Source: Oribacterium sp. UBA5894 (lineage in GTDB: Bacteria > Bacillota > Clostridia > Lachnospirales > Lachnospiraceae). From it: a stretch of 9,742 bases of DNA. Under the pieces are notes generated by a model, which ran no database searches, was not told the DNA's origin, and was given only the letters and a program-made list of their open reading frames with translations. Of the stretch, positions 6,329 through 9,742 are shown one piece after another (the first letter of the stretch is position 1; each line of letters starts with the position of its first letter). The position numbers and the translations under genes are program-made. The stretch lies in the NCBI GenBank assembly GCA_002431355.1, contig DJEQ01000022.1:424-10165 (forward strand). The letters run 5' to 3'.

Positions 6329-6607
6329 TCAGCCAAACGAATCGTACTGCTCGTCCCGTGGCATCACAAGCGCGAGATCCGTCTTCTCCTCGCCCTCGCC
6401 GGTTTCCACATCCATGAGAAGGGTCCGGGTCGGGAGATCCATGTCGGTTTCAAGCTCCGTCAGGAGATAGTTTACACCCGCGTCGCGGGCATCGTCGAGT
6501 GCTTCTTCGCGGCTTGCGCCCTCTCCGTAGCAATCCTCGAGGTCCACGTAGCGAACCTGATAGCCCTGGTCGGTTTTCTTGATAATCGCTGGAAAATAAT
6601 AGGTCAT
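6329..6607 (-). CDS. HicB-like small protein, no HicA partner
   Basis: This protein of 92 residues resembles the N-terminal domain of HicB-type antitoxins and related partial RNase H-fold proteins. It has an opening YYFPAIIKKTDQGYQVRYVDLEDC, a GEGASREEALDDARDAGVNYL helix and a short acidic tail. HicB antitoxins usually add a C-terminal DNA-binding domain; here residues 60-92 show none. No HicA-like toxin frame is found on either side. Two ATGs are possible. I prefer 6607, because GAGAGG lies 9 bases before it, against only 3 bases for 6613. It starts 24 bases after the DUF1284 stop and is probably co-transcribed with it and the reductase. It may be a solo HicB-fold protein recruited for another role. 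The fold assignment is fairly likely; the function is unknown. Confidence 0.75.
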   Translation of the reverse strand: MTYYFPAIIKKTDQGYQVRYVDLEDCYGEGASREEALDDARDAGVNYLLTELETDMDLPTRTLLMDVETGEGEEKTDLALVMPRDEQYDSFG

Positions 6608-6631
6608 ATGCATTTTCCTCTCTTTCCGTTT

Positions 6632-7102
6632 TTATTCCGAGCGTTCTTTCTCAGCTTCTGCAGGTACCTGCCCCACTTCTGCACTCTGTGCTTCGCATCT
6701 CATCCCGGTGGACGCTTCGGTCTTTAATCGCTCTGCCGCGATCTCCTTACACAGCGTGAGCCACTCGCAGTCCGGGCAGGTCTCCTCGAGGCGATCGAGG
6801 CTGAGCGGGCGTGTCGCATCCGAAAAGTCCTTCCAGCTCAGTACCTGTCCGTACTGAAGTCCAGTCATACGCAGCACGTTTTCATCAAAGAGGGGCGGAT
6901 GCTTGGACGTGCATGCGCTTCCGCGTCGATTCGGGCACTGGGCACATAGATCGTCCGCGCCCTTCGTAATGCAGATTTTTTCTTCTGGATGTGCCTTGAG
7001 CCGGGTCTGCATCGCGGCCATATTCTGGCTGAAGCCATCGGAGTAGCCCTTACCCCGGAAATTCAGAAGACAAACGCCATGATGCGGACGTAAATGAATC
7101 AT
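6632..7102 (-). CDS. DUF1284 cysteine-rich protein
   Basis: This protein of 156 residues has the DUF1284 opening MIHLRPHHGVCLLNFRGKGYS. The family has no established function. Six cysteines lie in two groups: C53-x2-C56-x7-C64 and C109-x2-C112-x5-C118, with further cysteines at C11 and C44. The spacing suggests binding of a metal or an iron-sulfur cluster, which is inference. The tail from about 125 is charged and low in complexity, longer than the core needs. A TTG start at 7111 is in frame but lies only 2 bases from the AAGGAA purine run. The ATG at 7102 fits the family start, with that run about 10 bases upstream, so I chose it. It heads the three-gene set ending in the reductase. Confidence 0.85.
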   Translation of the reverse strand: MIHLRPHHGVCLLNFRGKGYSDGFSQNMAAMQTRLKAHPEEKICITKGADDLCAQCPNRRGSACTSKHPPLFDENVLRMTGLQYGQVLSWKDFSDATRPLSLDRLEETCPDCEWLTLCKEIAAERLKTEASTGMRCEAQSAEVGQVPAEAEKERSE

Positions 7103-7135
7103 CGCTTTCAATTCCTTTCTTCTTCATCTCATAAC

Positions 7136-7141
7136 AGTATA
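7136..7141 (-). promoter_or_regulatory. Candidate -10 box for the DUF1284 gene set
   Basis: TATACT on the - strand is five of six to consensus and would start transcription about 25-30 bases before the DUF1284 ATG. No good -35 box lies at the right distance upstream, so the call is weak or the promoter needs an activator. A TTGACT at about 7192-7187 is too far away for normal spacing. Confidence 0.28.
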
Positions 7142-7228
7142 CAGAACCATTCGTCCTGCACCAGAATATCCCCCCCGAGTCCGTCGAGGAAGTCAACACG
7201 CCAAAGATATGCAGATCAAAAGCACAGT

Positions 7229-7387
7229 ACAGGCATGTTAAAGCCTTAAATGGACACCCATGCCTATTTGAATTTTTCATTCTATAGGTACTTTTATGAG
7301 TATAGCATCGATCATGCCTATGCTTCTATCCTAATTTCATCCTCTATTATAGGCATATTTGCATTTTAAAGCGCTTACAGTGCCTAT
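7229..7387. repeat. Cluster of TGCCTAT / ATAGGCA motifs
   Basis: ATGCCTAT occurs at 7260-7267 and 7314-7321, its inverted form ATAGGCAT at 7349-7356, and GTGCCTAT at 7380-7387. Weaker copies are ACAGGCAT (7229-7236) and ATAGGTAC (7284-7291). Four good copies of a 7-mer in about 130 AT-rich bases are more than chance would give. They lie upstream of the DUF1284 gene set and might be operator sites or remains of a repeat. No coding frame here is convincing. Confidence 0.45.
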
Positions 7388-7409
7388 GGATTGCTTTCCC
7401 AACACTCGG

Positions 7410-7435
7410 AACCACCTGTCAAGCAGGTGGTTTTT
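7410..7435 (+). terminator. Terminator-like hairpin on the + strand without an obvious gene
   Basis: AACCACCTG (7410-7418) pairs perfectly with CAGGTGGTT (7424-7432) around a 5-base loop and is followed by T to 7435. The T-run is only on the + strand, yet no + strand gene lies upstream within this window's gap. It may end a small RNA, be a relic, or be part of a dispersed repeat. Confidence 0.5.
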
Positions 7436-7465
7436 GGGGCCGAGGCAAAAAGATCGACAAAACCT

Positions 7466-7501
7466 AAAAAAGTTTGATGATCCAAAAAAGTTTAATGATC
7501 C
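7466..7501. repeat. 18-bp tandem repeat, two copies
   Basis: AAAAAAGTTTGATGATCC at 7466-7483 is followed directly by AAAAAAGTTTAATGATCC at 7484-7501, with a single mismatch. A third A-run follows at 7504-7510, where the repeat meets the terminator of the citrate transporter gene. It is outside any credible gene. Confidence 0.75.
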
Positions 7502-7503
7502 GC

Positions 7504-7544
7504 AAAAAAAGCTGCCGCACGACGATGCGCACGGCAGCTCTTTT
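7504..7544 (-). terminator. Intrinsic terminator of the citrate transporter gene
   Basis: Read on the - strand, AGCTGCCG pairs with CGGCAGCT (7539-7532 with 7517-7510) around a 14-base loop, and seven T follow (7510-7504). It lies about 100 bases beyond the transporter stop codon. The + strand has a shorter TCTTTT tail, so it could also act in the other direction. Confidence 0.82.
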
Positions 7545-7645
7545 GAAGTAACGACGTTTAAAAAAGCCGATCGACTATAGTGTAACTTATTTTCCAAAAT
7601 CGCACGAATACTTTTTCATGATCAGCCCCATCTATCGTTCGAGCC

Positions 7646-9046
7646 TTACAGCGGCAGGATGCCCATCACGACGGCAAACAGCATGCAGAGGATCGAGAAG
7701 ATCCATACATAGCCGAAGGATGCACGGATGTGATCCTTGATGTCCACATCGGCGAGGCCGATGCCGAGCAGAGTTGCCGGTACCATCGGGCTGATGAAGG
7801 TTGCGCAGTTACGGCAGACAACCATGGCTACTGCGATCGGGAAGGCCTCGACGCCGAAGGAGGCACCGATGGCGATCATGACCGGAAGCATACCATAGAA
7901 GTAGGAATCCGTATCGAAGCAAAGTGCCAGCGGAACGGAAAGGATACCGATCACAAGTGGCAGATGCTGGCCCAGCGATGCTGGAAGGATCATGGAAATG
8001 ATACCCGCCATGTTCGATACCACGGAGGTCTTCATCATCTCCACACCCGGCTTCGCGATGACCGCCGCGCCGTCTGCATTGAACCCATAGACCAGGATGC
8101 CCATGAGCACGGCTGCGCCCATCAGCGTCGAGCACATCATAAGTGCTGGACCTGCATGACGGTTGATCATCTTCTTCTGAAGCTTGATCGGCGTGTAGTT
8201 TACAAGGAGTGCCGCTGCGACACCGAGCATGAACGGATAGTAGCTTGGGAACTGATCCCATACGAGCATGGCAATGACGGCGATCGTCAGGCAGACATTG
8301 AACACGAACAGCTTCGGACGCGCATATTCATTTTCATCTGCTGCATGCTGTGCCTCCTCGGCCGCATCCTCAGCGCTCGCTTCCTGTGCGAGCTTTCCGT
8401 TGAGACCGGCGCCTCTCTGCTTCTCCTGGAAGCCTGCAAATACGGCATGTGCAAGACAGAGCACGATACCGAAAATCTGAATCGGAATCAGCTTATTCCA
8501 GAGCTGGCCAGCCTCCATGCCGAGCACGGAAGCGGCTCTCATGGTCGGGCCCGCCCATGGCATCAGGTTCAGGACGCCCATCGCAAGGACCGCAACACGA
8601 AGCAGCGTGGTCGGACGCATGTGCATCTTCTTGTACACCGGAAGCATGGCCGGAACGACGATCAGGAAGGTCGACGCTCCACCACCATCGAGGTGGCCGA
8701 TGAGGGCAATGATGGCGGTCATCACCGTCACGCCGATGACATTGTCCCCGACATACTTCATGAGCCTGTTGATGATAACATCAAACATGCCGGCATCGGT
8801 CATGATACCGAAGAAGAGCACGGAGAAAACAAACAGTGCGGCCGTCGGGCCGGTGCTCTTGAAGCCACCCTTGATAAGATCGCCGATCTGCTCGATGGAA
8901 TAGTAGCCACCGAGGACCAGGATCAGACCGAGAATGGTTGGAAAAATAATGAAAGCCATGCTTGGCGTGGTCTTACTCTTAAACAGCGTCACGACAAGCG
9001 CAATGATACATGCGAATCCTAAAAGACCCACAACGAACTCTGACAT
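7646..9046 (-). CDS. Citrate/divalent-metal transporter (CitMHS family)
   Basis: This 466-residue membrane protein should import citrate as a complex with a divalent metal such as Mg2+ or Ca2+, driven by protons, as in Bacillus CitM and CitH. Family landmarks are LFVFSVLFFGIMTDAGMFD (71-89), the re-entrant-like loop IGHLDGGGASTFLIVVPA (116-133) and MPWAGPTMRAASVLGM (162-177). Hydrophobic segments fill both halves. They are split by a charged cytoplasmic linker at about 207-245 that is rich in Ala and Glu. Near the end, FISPMVPATLLG repeats the pattern of the first half. AGGGGG lies 7 bases before the ATG at 9046. It stands alone between a promoter region and its own terminator. No CitS/CitT-like two-component system is beside it, so how it is regulated is not visible. 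Metal preference cannot be read from the sequence. Confidence 0.92.
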   Translation of the reverse strand: MSEFVVGLLGFACIIALVVTLFKSKTTPSMAFIIFPTILGLILVLGGYYSIEQIGDLIKGGFKSTGPTAALFVFSVLFFGIMTDAGMFDVIINRLMKYVGDNVIGVTVMTAIIALIGHLDGGGASTFLIVVPAMLPVYKKMHMRPTTLLRVAVLAMGVLNLMPWAGPTMRAASVLGMEAGQLWNKLIPIQIFGIVLCLAHAVFAGFQEKQRGAGLNGKLAQEASAEDAAEEAQHAADENEYARPKLFVFNVCLTIAVIAMLVWDQFPSYYPFMLGVAAALLVNYTPIKLQKKMINRHAGPALMMCSTLMGAAVLMGILVYGFNADGAAVIAKPGVEMMKTSVVSNMAGIISMILPASLGQHLPLVIGILSVPLALCFDTDSYFYGMLPVMIAIGASFGVEAFPIAVAMVVCRNCATFISPMVPATLLGIGLADVDIKDHIRASFGYVWIFSILCMLFAVVMGILPL

Positions 9047-9117
9047 ACGTAGTCCCCCTTCAAATTTTTGTATTCGCAGTGTATCATTTCGTGAACAATT
9101 TTTCTAATACCTAAATA

Positions 9118-9149
9118 ATTATAGGGGCTATAAGGTTCTTCCTATTATA
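9118..9149 (-). promoter_or_regulatory. Two TATAAT boxes upstream of the citrate transporter gene
   Basis: Perfect TATAAT hexamers on the - strand lie at 9123-9118 and 9149-9144. They are 70-100 bases before the transporter ATG. Neither has a good -35 box at 16-18 bases. For the distal box the -35 region would fall inside the inverted repeat at 9151-9187, which could couple that hairpin to promoter use. One of the two is probably the start region for the transporter. Confidence 0.4.
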
Positions 9150-9150
9150 T

Positions 9151-9187
9151 GGACTACCCCCGATTGCAAGAATCGGGGGTAAGTACC
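9151..9187. repeat. Long inverted repeat between deoC and the citrate transporter
   Basis: TACCCCCGATT (9155-9165) pairs perfectly with AATCGGGGGTA (9171-9181) around the loop GCAAG. With one-base bulges the pairing continues to GG at 9151-9152 and CC at 9186-9187. It lies about 70 bases beyond the deoC stop codon, so it may terminate that transcript, but neither strand shows a T-run. It also abuts the promoter boxes of the transporter and could be an operator or an insertion-type repeat end. Confidence 0.65.
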
Positions 9188-9256
9188 AAGAGACGATGCC
9201 ATGCGATGTGTCTTCAGTGCGGGCATCCATGATTGCAGAGCACTCGTGGATAAATA

Positions 9257-9742
9257 TCAGTATCCTGCGCCGTTGTCCGTGTTTTTCAGGATCTTCACGA
9301 GACGGCTCGTGCCGAGTCGATCCGCGCCGAGCCGGATGAACTCTTCGGCATCATCGAAGGAGCGGATGCCACCGGCGGCCTTTACCTTCACGCCCGAACC
9401 GACATGCTCATGCATGAGCTTCACATCCTCGAAGGTTGCGCCCGCGGTCGAGAAGCCAGTCGAGGTCTTAATGAATTCCGCGCCTGCCTTCGTTACGATC
9501 TCGCACATCCGGATCTTCTCTTCGTCCGTGAGGAGGCAGGTCTCAATGATGACCTTCAGAATGTGGCCCGCACATGCCGCGTGGATCTGACGGATCTCGT
9601 CCTCCACTTCCTCGTAGCGCCCATCCTTCAGGAAGCCAATGTTGATGACCATGTCAATTTCGGAGGCGCCGTTCGCAATGGCATCCTTCGCTTCGAAGAC
9701 CTTCGTCGCCGTCGTGCTGTAGCCATTCGGGAAGCCGATGAC
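9257..9742 (-). CDS. deoC: Deoxyribose-phosphate aldolase, C-terminal part (cut by window edge)
   Basis: The 161 visible residues are the C-terminal three quarters of DeoC, a class I aldolase of about 220 residues. It splits 2-deoxyribose 5-phosphate into glyceraldehyde 3-phosphate and acetaldehyde during deoxynucleoside breakdown. The frame is open to the right edge, starting VIGFPNGYSTTATK, so the start lies outside the window. Active-site features are the aspartate before MVIN (fragment residue 30), the Schiff-base lysine in FIKTSTG (residue 92) and the second lysine in VKAAGGIRSFDDA (residue 121). The C-terminus continues LGTSRLVKILKNTDNGAGY, a normal ending. Only the inverted repeat at 9151-9187 could serve as a terminator. 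Other deo genes, if any, must lie beyond the window. Confidence 0.95.
   Translation of the reverse strand, partial: VIGFPNGYSTTATKVFEAKDAIANGASEIDMVINIGFLKDGRYEEVEDEIRQIHAACAGHILKVIIETCLLTDEEKIRMCEIVTKAGAEFIKTSTGFSTAGATFEDVKLMHEHVGSGVKVKAAGGIRSFDDAEEFIRLGADRLGTSRLVKILKNTDNGAGY

Noticed and set aside
6329..6607. Complete HicAB toxin-antitoxin system
   Set aside because: No HicA-like frame exists on either side within the window, and the HicB-like protein lacks a visible DNA-binding tail.
7466..7501. CRISPR-like repeats
   Set aside because: Only two adjacent units without spacers are present, and no cas genes are nearby.
7337..7597. Small open frames on both strands (86 codons -, 73 codons +)
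   Set aside because: They are made largely of the 18-bp tandem repeat and the two terminator hairpins, with no good ribosome-binding sites.
7730..9022. 430-codon open frame on the + strand
   Set aside because: It is antisense to the CitMHS transporter and is very rich in His, Asp and Arg, as expected of the complement of a membrane-protein gene.

Overview
The window looks like a chromosomal segment of a moderately GC-rich (well above 50 % by eye) low-copy Firmicute. The Shine-Dalgarno sites are strong and purine-rich (AGGAGG, AGGGGG, GGAGGT), the intrinsic terminators have U-tracts, and the bL25/Ctc-type protein and PrdX-type deacylase resemble those of Clostridia. A Lachnospiraceae-like or related gut anaerobe is my best inference; no rRNA or tRNA is present to confirm it. 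Eight complete protein genes and one gene cut by the right edge are supported. Only the first is on the + strand.

Layout: 1-105 is a short leader with a hairpin. 106-1470 (+) is an AGCS-family sodium:amino-acid symporter, followed by a weak and then a strong bidirectional terminator. 3631-1718 (-) is a three-gene set: a HAD hydrolase with an altered motif I, a YbaK/ProX-type trans-editing deacylase and a flavodoxin-fold protein with an iron-sulfur-flavoprotein-like cysteine cluster. A minus-strand terminator (3746-3783) separates this set from the bL25/Ctc gene (4565-3924). 4566-5286 is about 720 bases without a credible gene, but packed with inverted repeats, including a roughly 120-base nested hairpin. 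7102-5287 (-) is a second three-gene set: a DUF1284 cysteine-rich protein, a HicB-like small protein without a HicA partner, and an aldo/keto reductase. 7103-7645 is non-coding. It holds a recurrent TGCCTAT motif, a + strand hairpin with a T-run, an 18-bp tandem repeat and the terminator of the next gene. 9046-7646 (-) is a CitMHS-family citrate/divalent-metal transporter with two TATAAT boxes upstream. 9742-9257 (-) is the C-terminal part of deoxyribose-phosphate aldolase (deoC), with a long inverted repeat between it and the transporter.

The protein genes are mostly housekeeping or metabolic: amino-acid and citrate uptake, deoxynucleoside catabolism, proofreading of mischarged tRNA, flavin/NADPH redox and a 5S rRNA-binding protein. 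I see no phage genes, transposase, CRISPR array or recognisable defence system. The most unexplained part is the structured non-coding block at about 4747-5139. It could be a structured RNA or a genomic repeat, but I cannot name it. The solo HicB-like protein and the TGCCTAT array upstream of its gene set are secondary points of interest.
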